Origin: Mucilaginibacter rubeus
GTDB taxonomy: Bacteria; Bacteroidota; Bacteroidia; Sphingobacteriales; Sphingobacteriaceae
Direction: 5' to 3'
Assembly (NCBI RefSeq): GCF_003286415.2
Contig: NZ_CP043450.1
Span: 6,262,001 to 6,326,000, forward strand
DNA length: 64,000 nucleotides
The notes beneath the pieces were generated by a model. That model did not search any database and was not told where the DNA came from. It saw nothing but the letters and a program-made list of their open reading frames with translations. Each line of letters opens with the position of its first letter. Position 1 is the first letter of the stretch. This document shows, piece after piece, positions 9,141 to 18,032 of the stretch. The translations under genes were made by a program, and so were the position numbers.

Positions 9141-9356
9141 GGTACAGGTAAAAAAAAGTCAAATACACTCCCTGGTTAAACGCAAAAGCAATGTATTAAA
9201 TATATACGTGTTGGTTTAAGTTAAAAAATTAAAGCAATAATAATAAAATGTTAACTGTTTTATGACAATAAAAAATGATTGGCCCGCATTACCGGGATAG
9301 ATACGGCTACAAACCGGGATAACATAGCAATTTAAGGATAATTCCGCTTTTTTGTT

Positions 9357-9785
9357 CTACGCCCTTTCTTCTTCCTCAACCATTTCTGGTTCGAGCTTAT
9401 GCAGCCAGATGCCAGCTATACCTGTAATTGAATATGGGAATATAATTACCGCAACAGAAGATATGGCCGAAACTTTTTTTTCGAACAGTAGTTCAAAAAA
9501 GGAGAGTACCGTAATGATGAGAATTGCTGTGGTTAAACCGGTTTTGATATAAAGCGGATCTCTTTTTTTTGATAAATAATAAACGGCCATCCAAAATATA
9601 AAGGCAAAGGGAATAGTGACCAGCAAAATCATATCGGCAAAAATGATGTAATCTTTCCTGATCTCATCAACAAGGCTTATTTGAGGATTCTGAATAATAA
9701 ACCACGATAGAACCAATTGCAGCAGAGGTGCCACAATAACCAGCATCAGCCAAACCTTTAAGCTATATGTAAATGACCTGTTCAT
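9357..9785 (-). CDS. Small four-helix membrane protein of unknown function
   Basis: This 142-residue protein has four hydrophobic segments, at about residues 10-32, 48-70, 83-97 and 105-127, and an acidic tail LEPEMVEEEERA. I do not recognise the family. It is separated from the DUF4175 gene by about 215 AT-rich bases and appears to be transcribed alone. Codon use resembles the neighbours, so a real gene is likely, but no function can be proposed. Confidence 0.65.
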   Translation of the reverse strand: MNRSFTYSLKVWLMLVIVAPLLQLVLSWFIIQNPQISLVDEIRKDYIIFADMILLVTIPFAFIFWMAVYYLSKKRDPLYIKTGLTTAILIITVLSFFELLFEKKVSAISSVAVIIFPYSITGIAGIWLHKLEPEMVEEEERA

Positions 9786-10220
9786 AATTTATTAAGTGCG
9801 CCAACAATATACATAGCAAGCAATAAAATAACAATAGCCCCTACTTGCAGGCAATTTGCTTTATGTATAAATAGCGATGCTATTTTTAATAGTTATAAAA
9901 CAATAATAATTTAAAAGCAATACAACGCTTTAACAGGCTTATTGGTAAATTATAAAACTGTTTTTTTTATTAAAAATTATCTCTGCATCAACTGATTTTT
10001 TTCTTTTATAGATAAGGACTGCTAACCTGAACCCTATCTCTGACTAAAAGAAGTAAAGACTCATAATAAATAACGTAACTGACTCATTTACCCTCCCTCC
10101 ATAATCATTAACCACCAATTAATTTCAATGTATTAAATTAACGTAAAATAGGTGATTTAACGGGTTGTTAAGCGTATAGTTAATTATTACCTTGCATTCA
10201 CTTAGCCGACACCCCCTATC
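9786..10220. other. AT-rich intergenic region between divergent genes
   Basis: 435 bases hold the promoters of two divergent genes. The only structure seen is the short hairpin AAATAGC-GAT-GCTATTT at 9869-9885. No exact TAnnTTTG box was found just before either gene; TACCTTG at 10191 is a near match for the plus-strand gene. Confidence 0.5.
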
Positions 10221-10934
10221 ATGACTACACCTAATCACCTTGATCCTTCTATATTGAACTATTTTAGTGTGGGTAGCGTTTGGCAAAACATTGTGTTTTA
10301 TGGTATTATTATTTGCCTTTTATATATTAACCTTTTTTTAACCCGGCGAAAGAAAACATATAAGCTACAGCTTGTTACCGATATACCTGCCGAAAACGAG
10401 GAACAGAATCAATCCACTGCAGACACTTCAGCCAAGGCCTTATATAAAACAAATGCCGAAGAAATAGCTATCCTTAAAAAAGAGCTATTGGCATTGGGCG
10501 AAGAGTTAGAACTTTCGTACATGAAATCTGACAGGCTTAATGATCAGCTATCAGAAATACTGGACTGCCTTGAACTAACTGTAATTTATGATCATAACCC
10601 CTGGGACTGGTCGCTGGATTACAGTAGTCGGGAGGTTACACTTTCAGCGTATGGCTTGCGGATCCGCGGTTTTTCAGAAGATGACAAGCCCGCGTTTGAC
10701 GAAGCCGTTACGGTTATTGATCCCCGGTACCGCCAGGCAGTAATAGATGCTATTGAAAACTCATTTAATACCGGGGCCGATTTTTCAATGACTTACCTCA
10801 TTAACCCTTTAGATGGCAGCCGGCCAAGAGAGATAAAAGCAATAGGCCATGTACAATACAACGAGCTTGGAATCCCATTAAAACTATCCGGAAAATTCGC
10901 GTTTACTTATAGCGAGTTGCCGGCAAAAAAGTAG
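10221..10934 (+). CDS. Membrane-anchored protein with PAS-like domain
   Basis: This 237-residue protein has one membrane segment (about residues 20-39), a basic stop-transfer (TRRKK), a linker and short coiled coil (about 70-115, KKELLALGEELELSYMKSD) and a C-terminal domain resembling a PAS fold: WDWSLDYSSREVTLSAYGLRIRG, a DPRYRQAVIDAIENS segment as in PAS sensors, and strands ending in GKFAFTYSEL. It lacks a kinase, cyclase or HTH output, so it may be a sensor module acting through a partner. The PAS assignment is by eye. Confidence 0.6.
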   Translation: MTTPNHLDPSILNYFSVGSVWQNIVFYGIIICLLYINLFLTRRKKTYKLQLVTDIPAENEEQNQSTADTSAKALYKTNAEEIAILKKELLALGEELELSYMKSDRLNDQLSEILDCLELTVIYDHNPWDWSLDYSSREVTLSAYGLRIRGFSEDDKPAFDEAVTVIDPRYRQAVIDAIENSFNTGADFSMTYLINPLDGSRPREIKAIGHVQYNELGIPLKLSGKFAFTYSELPAKK

Positions 10935-11042
10935 GGGTATCGCACTTTGTTATCCGGTAAAAAATCAAAAGCGTCCTTTTTGATGCTTGCATTTTGAATA
11001 ATACTCACAACAATTATATTTGCAATCCGGCCATACATTAAT

Positions 11043-11116
11043 CGGGATGTAGCGTAGCCCGGTATCGCGCCAGCATGGGGTGCTGGAGGTCGTGGGTTCG
11101 AATCCCGCCATCCCGA
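11043..11116 (+). tRNA. tRNA-Pro (anticodon GGG)
   Basis: A full cloverleaf can be drawn: acceptor CGGGATG/CATCCCG with discriminator A, anticodon stem CCAGC/GCTGG around the loop ATGGGGT (anticodon GGG), and T arm GTGGG-TTCGAAT-CCCGC. CCA is not encoded. A terminator follows within 20 bases. Confidence 0.95.
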
Positions 11117-11132
11117 CTTGAAACCATCGTTG

Positions 11133-11180
11133 AAGAGCATATTGAGCGGTAATTTTACCGATAAGATATGCTCTTTTTTA
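11133..11180 (+). terminator. Terminator after tRNA-Pro
   Basis: AAGAGCATAT pairs with ATATGCTCTT, enclosing a second small stem CGGTAA/TTACCG, and is followed by a T-rich run. Confidence 0.8.
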
Positions 11181-11268
11181 TTTAAAAGTTATGGTATGTG
11201 ATGAAATCTCCCTTTTTATATACTATAACACTAAGAGCTATCTATGGTGGTTCCTAATTTAAAGACCG

Positions 11269-12318
11269 TTAGCCTTTTTTAACCAACTTCTTAAACTGTT
11301 TAAAAAATGAATCTATCGTTAGCTGGGTATGTATCATAGCTGGTGTTCGTACAATTTTAAACTCTTTATCCTTTGAAAAGAATTTTTCCATAAGGTTTCC
11401 CTTATATATGTTAGCTTCGGCAGGCGAGAAGTAATACTTAGATGCATTTTTAATTTTATAAAGACTAAGGCAATCAGTTGGTGGTACTGTTTTTTCGGGA
11501 TTAGCGCGGCCGAGCCAGGCTTCATAATAATATCGGTAATCTGTTATTTCCGGCTCTTCACATTTAGCCAGATACGCCCCTTTTGCATACCAGAAGTTAA
11601 ACCAGATCCACCCTTCTTCCGACGGGAATAGTCCCGCCTTTTGCTTATCTTCTTTATTTAATAACTGTATGTTTTTCCTCCAGTTTTCAAACGTTTTTGT
11701 AAACAAAAGGATCTCTTCAAGTGAGCGGGAATGCAGGTTATGTGTCATTCCTTTACTATGAAAGTATAAAAAAGTGCTCTTTGGATCCTGTTTTGCTAAA
11801 TCGTGCATTAATTTAAATGCAGGATATTCAAATTGATTGATTATAGAAACGCTTACTATTGCCGAAGGAGTAATTTTGCCTATGATCTCCTTTATTTCTG
11901 CTGTATAGTTGTTGGTATCGGTTACATGAATATAAAACTCCGCTTCGGATAAAATCCCATAACCCTTTAATTGAAATAGCTGCCCTGCGAGGATGGCGCG
12001 CCAGTTTGAATGCGGACTGGTAAAAAAATAATATATGATCTTTATTGTACTGCCCTTTTGCGCGATCGAAATGGTTATATCTTCTGCATACTGATCTTCG
12101 AGGATGTTGTAAACCCGATCACCTATTGATATTTGCAGATATTTTTTATCATTACCACTAACTTGCCCAAAGGCCTTATGAAAAACGAGATCTTTAGGTA
12201 TCCGTATAAAGTCACCATCTACATAATCATTGATTTTCTCAGAAACATCAATAGTTTCTGCAGGCAACATATCTATATTAAAAGTTCCGTATAATGCTTT
12301 AGTCACAGCAGGTTGCAT
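11269..12318 (-). CDS. Possible glycan-synthesis (glycosyltransferase-like) protein
   Basis: A 349-residue soluble protein. Suggestive segments are NWRAILAGQLFQL, FYIHVTDTN, TFLYFHSKGMTHN, the tryptophan-rich GWIWFNFWYAKGAYL and RYYYEAWLGRA. The combination of a short-chain FHSKG motif with a W-N-F-W-A-K-Y-L and E-x-W-L-G segment recalls uncharacterised glycosyltransferase-like proteins of polysaccharide clusters. There is no signal peptide or membrane helix. It is followed, divergently, by a Wzz-like gene, which agrees with a surface-glycan role. This is a weak assignment; the protein could be unrelated. Confidence 0.5.
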   Translation of the reverse strand: MQPAVTKALYGTFNIDMLPAETIDVSEKINDYVDGDFIRIPKDLVFHKAFGQVSGNDKKYLQISIGDRVYNILEDQYAEDITISIAQKGSTIKIIYYFFTSPHSNWRAILAGQLFQLKGYGILSEAEFYIHVTDTNNYTAEIKEIIGKITPSAIVSVSIINQFEYPAFKLMHDLAKQDPKSTFLYFHSKGMTHNLHSRSLEEILLFTKTFENWRKNIQLLNKEDKQKAGLFPSEEGWIWFNFWYAKGAYLAKCEEPEITDYRYYYEAWLGRANPEKTVPPTDCLSLYKIKNASKYYFSPAEANIYKGNLMEKFFSKDKEFKIVRTPAMIHTQLTIDSFFKQFKKLVKKG

Positions 12319-12766
12319 TCGTGTATCGGGTTTATGTTAGTACTAATCCAATGCTTGCATTAAGCTTGGCTATTCAATAAAGTGGGACGCATTTTTGCAA
12401 AACAAGCCCGCTCTCCATCGCCAAAGGTACGGCAAATGGTCAATTGGTTCCAAGCAAAAACAGCCACCTGTTAAAGCCTCATTACCAGACACATCAATAC
12501 CCAGGACCATTAAAGCCTTGGGTATAACCACGCAAAAAGCATCGCTTTAAGTGAAAAATCATCAGTAAACTGACCACTATATGTTGCTTCCACCACTTTA
12601 CAATTTTTGAGGTAGAAATGTGAAGTTTAGCTATAACAAAGATGTGAAGCACTACGAAAATCAGGAAGTCAACACTCCCCAAAGAAACAAACCTTTAATG
12701 CACCTGTTCCAAATATATAACATTCTACATTACAGCTATTTATAATTAACAAAATCAATATATTCT
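12319..12766. other. Intergenic region between divergent glycan-related genes
   Basis: 448 bases without a supported gene. A 62-codon minus-strand frame in the middle has no family features and was rejected. The region should contain promoters for both flanking genes; I saw no exact TAnnTTTG box close to either start. Confidence 0.5.
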
Positions 12767-14173
12767 ATGAACGATGCTCACAACAAAGGGCCGGGAAGGA
12801 ATATTTCAGGTCTTTTATTCCGCAACAAATATCTCATTATTGCTTCTGTAACAGTATTTGTGTTAGCGGCTTCTGCTTATTTGCTTTTTTCATCACCCAA
12901 ATACAAAGTGCGGGTAGAAGTGGCCATATCCAACAATTGGCAATTACCGATTACCGCAATCAACGAACTACGGTCTGAAGCTGCGATAAAAAATGCCGTT
13001 AAAGCGCTAAAGCTTCAGGTAAGCTACTATCGCAAAGGTACTTTTAAAACAACGGAACTCTATGGAGATTCGTTACCCATTAAATTTATGCTTGGCAAAG
13101 GGAGTACCTATAATTCTCCTACTGAAATTACTATTAATTTAATCAATGGCAGCGTCTGCAGGATCGATCAAAACAATGTCCTTACAGATGTGCCATTGTA
13201 CCATCCTGTTAAATATGGTTCTTTAAGTTATACCATAATAAAAGGTCCTGCTTTTAAACCAACGCAACCGCCGCTAACGCTTAAAATCACACCCTTTGCT
13301 AATTTGACTGAACTGTTTAGTAAAAATTTGAATGCAAAAGTTTTAAGCAGTAATAGTTTTGAACTGAGTATAAATGTAAATAATGCTCAAAAGGGCCAGG
13401 CCTTTTTAAATAAGCTGATAGAAATTATAAACAACCGATACGCGAAAACAAGCTTAACCGGCAAAACAGCTATTGACAAATCATTAATCCCTGAGTTAAA
13501 TGATAGCATAACATATTATAAGGGAATTGCAAATAAATACCGGCAGCAGCAGAACGTGCTGAACCACATAAGAAAAACGATACCAACAGTTACATCCGAA
13601 AAAGAGCAGGTTGCTTTAGATGCATTTGACGCCATTAAACCTTATCTCACCAAACCCCTCTACACTTTTGTTTTAATCCCCGACGGCTATGATGTTGGCG
13701 ACAGTCATATCGAAAAACTAATAACGGATTTTAACAACGCGCAACTTGAAAAGCAGCGACAGTTACAGGATTCAGATACAAACGCATCTGCTTTCAATTT
13801 GGAGATCGGATCATTACAGAAAAAACTTTTAAATGCCATAACGTTCAGGGACAAACGGATTAGGGACAGCAGCCAGCCTAAATGGACAAGATCTGTAGGG
13901 GCCTTTTTATCAAAACAATTAAACGACTCCCTGACCTTCGTAGACGCTGTTATCAAAAACAAGCAGCAACAATATACCAGGCTGATACATGGATCAGGTA
14001 CACAGGCGGCTGATTTAAGCCTTACTGTAATTGAACAGTCGGACACCCGGGAATCGACGGTTCCGAGATCACTGTTAATATATCTTTTAGCACTGTTGGC
14101 AGGTTTGATATTGCCCTCTTTGTTGCTGGCATTCAATGAACATTTGATATCTAAAAGAGAGACCGCTCATTAA
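12767..14173 (+). CDS. Wzz/chain-length-determinant-like membrane protein
   Basis: This 468-residue protein has the layout of polysaccharide co-polymerases: an N-terminal membrane helix (about residues 23-45, LIIASVTVFVLAASAYLLF), a large periplasmic part with predicted coiled coils (about 240-420) and a second membrane helix near the C-terminus (about 438-457), then a short basic tail. It starts directly after the first helix with YKVRVEVAISN, as Wzz domains do. No tyrosine-kinase domain is fused. Family members set O-antigen or exopolysaccharide chain length. The OmpA-like gene follows 50 bp downstream. Confidence 0.65.
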   Translation: MNDAHNKGPGRNISGLLFRNKYLIIASVTVFVLAASAYLLFSSPKYKVRVEVAISNNWQLPITAINELRSEAAIKNAVKALKLQVSYYRKGTFKTTELYGDSLPIKFMLGKGSTYNSPTEITINLINGSVCRIDQNNVLTDVPLYHPVKYGSLSYTIIKGPAFKPTQPPLTLKITPFANLTELFSKNLNAKVLSSNSFELSINVNNAQKGQAFLNKLIEIINNRYAKTSLTGKTAIDKSLIPELNDSITYYKGIANKYRQQQNVLNHIRKTIPTVTSEKEQVALDAFDAIKPYLTKPLYTFVLIPDGYDVGDSHIEKLITDFNNAQLEKQRQLQDSDTNASAFNLEIGSLQKKLLNAITFRDKRIRDSSQPKWTRSVGAFLSKQLNDSLTFVDAVIKNKQQQYTRLIHGSGTQAADLSLTVIEQSDTRESTVPRSLLIYLLALLAGLILPSLLLAFNEHLISKRETAH

Positions 14174-14223
14174 AAACAATCTTAAAATGAAGAATATCAA
14201 TTAAAAATATAAACATTAAAACC

Positions 14224-14703
14224 ATGAAAACGAATTATTTAAAACCAATCACAACGGCTTTAGCCGTATTGTTTTGTTTGCTAAACTTCGCCGCAATGGC
14301 AGGGAATCCGGATAAACCAGGCACAAAAAAAGACGATTCTCCCAAAAAACTATCGCCGAAAGCATTGGCCAACATGAAAATCAAAAACATCGAGTTTGGG
14401 TTTAACAAATCAACCATCCCGGATAACGCCCACAACAACTTGAAAAATGTTGCTAAACTGATGAAAGACAACAATGCCTCACTCAAGCTGGGTGGCTATG
14501 CCGATAACAGGGGCGCATACGTTTACAACTGGATGCTATCAAAAGCACGGGCCGAAGCTGTCAAAACATATCTTGTACAAAACGGCGCCGATTCAGCACG
14601 TATTGCAGCTACCGAATATGGTTATACCCATCCTGTAGCGTCAAATAAAACAATTGCCGGCCGTCAGAAAAACAGGCGTGTTGAAGTCCATTTTACAAAT
14701 TAA
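14224..14703 (+). CDS. OmpA-family protein
   Basis: A 159-residue secreted protein. The signal peptide (about residues 1-26) ends AAMA-GNP. A lysine/proline-rich linker leads to an OmpA C-terminal domain: FGFNKSTIPDNAHNNL, LKLGGYADNRGAYVYNWMLSKARAEAV, and GRQKNRRVEVHF, which correspond to the three conserved blocks that bind peptidoglycan. It has no beta-barrel or lipobox, so it is probably a periplasmic peptidoglycan-binding protein. It lies in the same direction as the Wzz-like gene and is followed by a strong terminator, so the two may form an operon. Confidence 0.85.
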   Translation: MKTNYLKPITTALAVLFCLLNFAAMAGNPDKPGTKKDDSPKKLSPKALANMKIKNIEFGFNKSTIPDNAHNNLKNVAKLMKDNNASLKLGGYADNRGAYVYNWMLSKARAEAVKTYLVQNGADSARIAATEYGYTHPVASNKTIAGRQKNRRVEVHFTN

Positions 14704-14727
14704 ACATCGAGTTTTCGTAGTAATGCA

Positions 14728-14760
14728 AAACGGCTGATCACACGTGCAGATCAGCCGTTT
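14728..14760. terminator. Terminator after the OmpA gene
   Basis: AAACGGCTGATC and GATCAGCCGTTT form a perfect 12-bp stem with a nine-base loop, 24 bases after the stop codon; the A and T ends make it usable in both directions. Confidence 0.8.
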
Positions 14761-15192
14761 CGACTTAATGAAATCCTATAATGGTTTTCCTTCAAATACC
14801 TGTTGCATTTTGTATTGCACAGCCAGAACTCATCTTACAGGTTCAATCGTTATCGCCGGTGGTTATGAGTTTGAATCCAGGCAAGTGGATTTACAGAAAT
14901 AATTAGATTATACCTGAGTGTTTGTATTGTTAATCGAGCCCCCTTTTCCTGCGTTTATGCTTAATCCTCTCAACATTGAATTTATAAAAAGTGCTACTAT
15001 TATAATATAAAACTTTTCATCTAAATATGTATTCCATTCGAAACGAATCTAATTAATGCTTATCTGGTTGCATATACAATATGCAAATAATCCTAATCGA
15101 TTGTTTTATTGCAAGATATGTGTATTTTCACTGGAAAAAATGTCTATATATTTCTTTTATATTATATATTAACGCTATAATAAATTTGATCG
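14761..15192. other. AT-rich gap before the accessory region
   Basis: About 430 bases with no supported gene. Base composition becomes markedly A+T-rich from about 14.97 kb onwards, marking a change from the neighbouring core genes. A perfect TAAATTTG box lies only 4 bases before the ATG of the next gene. Confidence 0.5.
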
Positions 15193-16170
15193 ATGAACGA
15201 AAAGATTTGTGGTTATATAATGCCCATTTCGGGGCTTGGAAAATATACTGAACAGCATTGGCAGTTTATTAAAAAACTGTTAGACAAGATAGTGGGCGAG
15301 GCGGGTTTTGGAGAGGCAGAGATTGTCAGTTACGACCCTGTTAGCTTAAATATAAAAGAAACTATTTTTAATAATATTTTTACTATCCCAATTGTGATTT
15401 GTGACGTTAGTGGATATAATCCTAATGTATTATTCGAACTTGGACTTCGTGTAGGTTTTGACATGCCTGTGTTGATTATAAAGGATAAATCAACCGAATT
15501 TAAGTTTGATTTAAGCTCCTATAATCATGTCATTTACCCAGACGAAATCGAGTCCCTTGAAGAAAGCCAGCCTGAATATCTATTGTTTCATAATACATTA
15601 CTTAAGAAATTGGTAAAAATGAAAATAGCATACGATTCAGATTCTCCTGTTTTGTCTCCTCTAACCAGCTATTTGAGCAACGAGAACTATCTAAAGGTAA
15701 AGCGAGGTGTGCCATTCAACATTAAAGGGACTTATGAATATATTTGCTATCGCACTAATGTCGGTTACAGTCATGGGGGACTGTGTGACATTACGATGGT
15801 CAATTCCTTCGGCAATCTTATAGATTGGCAATTGCAGGGAAGAAGATGCTGGATGAAAGCCAGTAAGTTGATGCCGTTGCAGTTGTTTAAACCTCCATAT
15901 CAATGGGACACACAAAAAGCAATTATTTTTCATGATAGATCATTCATACTAAATTATAAGATCGAAACGGAAGATCGTAATATAATAGGTGTTATTTATG
16001 GAAAGGTTGAAGCCCGAAGTGGTTCCAATCAAATTGATTCTTTTCAAGGACATTACCATCAGGATTCTGGTGGTGAATTGACGAAAGGGCGTTATAAAAT
16101 GGTCAGAATAAATCCGAAGCAGGAATTAGATAATTATAAATTTCAACTAAGAAGAAAAAAAGAGAAGTAG
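15193..16170 (+). CDS. Deoxyribosyltransferase/TIR-like domain fused to a beta-rich domain (possible defence protein)
   Basis: A 325-residue cytoplasmic protein. Residues about 5-140 look like the nucleoside 2-deoxyribosyltransferase/TIR-like fold: a first strand CGYIMPISG, a helix, then TIPIVICDVSGYNPNVLFELGLRVGFDMPVLII, whose D and the glutamate of NVLFELG match the catalytic-type positions of that fold. Residues about 165-325 are strand-rich with no recognised family (GTYEYICY, IIFHDRSFILNYKIE, GVIYGKVE, FQGHYHQDSGGEL). Stand-alone proteins with such N-terminal domains occur in antiphage systems as NAD- or nucleotide-degrading effectors. The gene is A+T-rich and flanked by orphans, suggesting transfer. 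Function is inferred. Confidence 0.55.
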   Translation: MNEKICGYIMPISGLGKYTEQHWQFIKKLLDKIVGEAGFGEAEIVSYDPVSLNIKETIFNNIFTIPIVICDVSGYNPNVLFELGLRVGFDMPVLIIKDKSTEFKFDLSSYNHVIYPDEIESLEESQPEYLLFHNTLLKKLVKMKIAYDSDSPVLSPLTSYLSNENYLKVKRGVPFNIKGTYEYICYRTNVGYSHGGLCDITMVNSFGNLIDWQLQGRRCWMKASKLMPLQLFKPPYQWDTQKAIIFHDRSFILNYKIETEDRNIIGVIYGKVEARSGSNQIDSFQGHYHQDSGGELTKGRYKMVRINPKQELDNYKFQLRRKKEK

Positions 16171-16381
16171 AAGAGCGAGTTGCAACTAATTTTAATCAAG
16201 ACTTGTCGCCCGTGTTTATTTTTTAGTGTTCAAATCAAATGCAAGTAATTCCTTTCGAGCACCAATATTTTATAAAACCAATCGGATGCCTAACTTATAA
16301 CGCGTCTTTCACAAATACAACTAATGCAACCCGCGCATTAACAGATAACAAATCGGCATTTTTTCACATATATTATCCTCC

Positions 16382-16389
16382 TAACTTTG
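16382..16389 (+). promoter_or_regulatory. Bacteroidetes -7 box before the GNAT gene
   Basis: TAACTTTG matches the TAnnTTTG -7 consensus exactly and lies 26 bases before the ATG. A T-rich tract about 18-22 bases upstream could serve as the -33 element. Confidence 0.45.
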
Positions 16390-16415
16390 GATAAAGACGT
16401 TTTAAATGACATGTT

Positions 16416-16916
16416 ATGGAGCCGATAAAGTTTAGAGATGCTACGGAAGCCGACTTAAGCAAAATAGTTGAAATATATAATTCAACCGTTGCATCACGGA
16501 TGTCAACGGCTGATACCGAATCCGTTTCTGTTGAAAGCAGAAAAAAGTGGTTTTATGAGCATGGTCATACCAGGCCTTTATGGATAGCGGAGGATGGCAA
16601 CAATAATGTTGTTGGCTGGATCAGCTTTCAATCCTTTTACGGGCGACCGGCCTACAATGCAACCGTCGAGATCAGCATTTATATCGATGCCACCCATCGG
16701 GGCAAAGGGCTTGGAAAAAAATTACTTGAACACTGTATTGCTGCTGCTCCATCGCTTCAAATAAAAACCCTGATCGGTTTCATTTTCGCGCATAATGAGC
16801 CCAGTTTGCGGCTATTCAAAAACTTTGGGTTCGAAGAATGGGGAAACCTCCCCAATATAGCTATCCTGGACAATCAGGAAAGAGGGTTAAAAATTCTGGG
16901 AAAAAGAGTCGACTAA
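16416..16916 (+). CDS. GNAT acetyltransferase, phosphinothricin-acetyltransferase-like
   Basis: A 166-residue acetyl-CoA-dependent N-acetyltransferase. It starts with FRDATEADLSKIVEIYNSTV, and the coenzyme-binding motif A is THRGKGLGKKLL (R-x-x-G-x-G type). The segments WISFQSFYGRPAYNATVEISIYI and IGFIFAHNEPSLRLFKNFGFEEWG are the blocks shared by the PAT/MnaT subfamily, which acetylates small amino-acid-like amines such as methionine sulfoximine or phosphinothricin. A resistance or detoxification role is plausible; the true substrate is unknown. It is monocistronic, with its own promoter box. Confidence 0.85.
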   Translation: MEPIKFRDATEADLSKIVEIYNSTVASRMSTADTESVSVESRKKWFYEHGHTRPLWIAEDGNNNVVGWISFQSFYGRPAYNATVEISIYIDATHRGKGLGKKLLEHCIAAAPSLQIKTLIGFIFAHNEPSLRLFKNFGFEEWGNLPNIAILDNQERGLKILGKRVD

Positions 16917-16950
16917 GAGAAGAACTTACACCGGTATCCATTTCCTACGG

Positions 16951-17214
16951 TTATGTTAATTCGCAAAACTTCTTCCAGCTTTTGTATCCGCAGAAGTTTG
17001 ACAGCACATTAAGTGTATGTAATGATGGCTTAAACTTTGTTTCTTTAAACCCGTACAATTTGCACAAGGAGATTGGGCTTAGCTCTTTACGTGTAACTTG
17101 CCTAATCTTGTCGGTTAAAGCCTCCATGTCGGCCTCAATAGCCGGGAATATATCTGCATTAATCAAAACTTGTTTCTTTAATAACTCAATTTCTTCTTCA
17201 GAATGTTTAAACAC
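16951..17214 (-). CDS. Small HTH-like protein
   Basis: An 87-residue protein with an acidic N-terminal helix (SEEEIELLKKQVLINAD), then ALTDKIRQVTRKELSPISLCKLYGF, TKFKPSLHTLNVLSNFCGYKSWKKFC. In other Bacteroidetes proteins I recall the same pattern (L-S-x-x-T-L-K-R-x-F-G-F ... S-x-x-T-L-x-x-L-A-x-Y-x-G-Y-x-S-W-x-x-F) as a small helical, HTH-like module at the N-terminus of larger sensors. Here it stands alone and is convergent with the GNAT gene. It may bind DNA or a partner; no target is evident. Confidence 0.6.
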   Translation of the reverse strand: MFKHSEEEIELLKKQVLINADIFPAIEADMEALTDKIRQVTRKELSPISLCKLYGFKETKFKPSLHTLNVLSNFCGYKSWKKFCELT

Positions 17215-17393
17215 CGCCCGCCTTCTTTACTGATTTTAAGCCTATTACGATAATTCCGTTACAGGGTTACATTTATTGCGTCTTTTAAACACAATAAAAC
17301 ATTCAAGTTCCGGTTATCCACATTCATCGACACATTCACGCTAATCGTCGATTCTGTTTTGATATTGAAATTCAAAACTTTTCATTTGTTAAA

Positions 17394-17430
17394 CATGCCG
17401 CACCTTAATCACATCCCAGAAAGCGGCATG
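17394..17430. repeat. Short inverted repeat in an intergenic region
   Basis: CATGCCGC and GCGGCATG are perfect 8-bp arms with a 21-base loop in the gap between divergent small genes. No T-run follows; the role is unknown. Confidence 0.35.
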
Positions 17431-17509
17431 CGCAATTATATCCTGTTACAGCAACCTATATGTGAATGTCAAATGTTGGTTGATTGTAGCGATTACAAAC
17501 ATTACCACT

Positions 17510-17713
17510 ATGAAGCCAACAGAATATGACATTTTATTAGCAGGCGAACGACGCATTTTAGAGGCTATTCAGCAGTTGGAAACAGAATATAATTTCCATT
17601 TAGATGGCATGAAAGCCGAACTGGAAAGGGTGCGGGAGGCGCTGACCAAATGCAGCATGTCTGTAGTTCATGTCAGCGATAATATCAACGGAAAATTACA
17701 GTCAAATAAATAA
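17510..17713 (+). CDS. Small coiled-coil protein of unknown function
   Basis: A 67-residue acidic protein. Residues about 5-45 (DILLAGERRILEAIQQLE followed by NFHLDGMKAELERVREAL) predict one or two amphipathic helices that could form a coiled coil. I do not recognise a family. The ATG was chosen over an in-frame GTG 48 bases earlier because the extra residues look like translated leader. The next small gene follows after 40 bases but has its own promoter box. Confidence 0.5.
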   Translation: MKPTEYDILLAGERRILEAIQQLETEYNFHLDGMKAELERVREALTKCSMSVVHVSDNINGKLQSNK

Positions 17714-17732
17714 TAGCTTTAGTCACAAATAG

Positions 17733-17740
17733 TATCTTTG
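17733..17740 (+). promoter_or_regulatory. Bacteroidetes -7 box before the DUF7660-like gene
   Basis: TATCTTTG fits TAnnTTTG exactly and ends 13 bases before the ATG, which would give a very short leader. Confidence 0.4.
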
Positions 17741-17753
17741 ACAAAGCCTTATC

Positions 17754-18011
17754 ATGAGCAATAATATAACACCAGCAGATGTCAATGATCGTGATTCATT
17801 TATAAAATTTGTCCTTGGATTGAAGAAAGATCTTGAGACAAAGGGAAATTCCTGGGAAAATATAGATTTAGCAAGTTTCCTTGACGCCCTGGCTTCTTAT
17901 GCCGAAGATATTCAAGGTTACTACGATAATCTTGATCTGAGCATTAATGCCGACACGGCTTCTTGGCGGGTGTTTGCCGATATGTTAAAGGGTGCCGCTA
18001 TTTATGAATAA
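17754..18011 (+). CDS. DUF7660-like small protein
   Basis: An 85-residue acidic protein with the line NIDLASFLDALASYAEDIQGYYDN followed by SWRVFADMLKGAAIYE, a conserved pattern that I associate with the DUF7660 family. The family has no known function. Related small proteins often sit among accessory genes or next to toxin-like genes as possible immunity proteins, but no toxin partner is visible here. It converges on the next gene with 21 bases between the stop codons. Confidence 0.6.
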   Translation: MSNNITPADVNDRDSFIKFVLGLKKDLETKGNSWENIDLASFLDALASYAEDIQGYYDNLDLSINADTASWRVFADMLKGAAIYE

Positions 18012-18032
18012 ACTCGCTTGCCAGCCCGCTCT

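Noticed and set aside
12494..12682. 62-codon minus-strand open frame between divergent genes
   Set aside because: Low-complexity composition, no family resemblance, and it occupies the expected promoter region.
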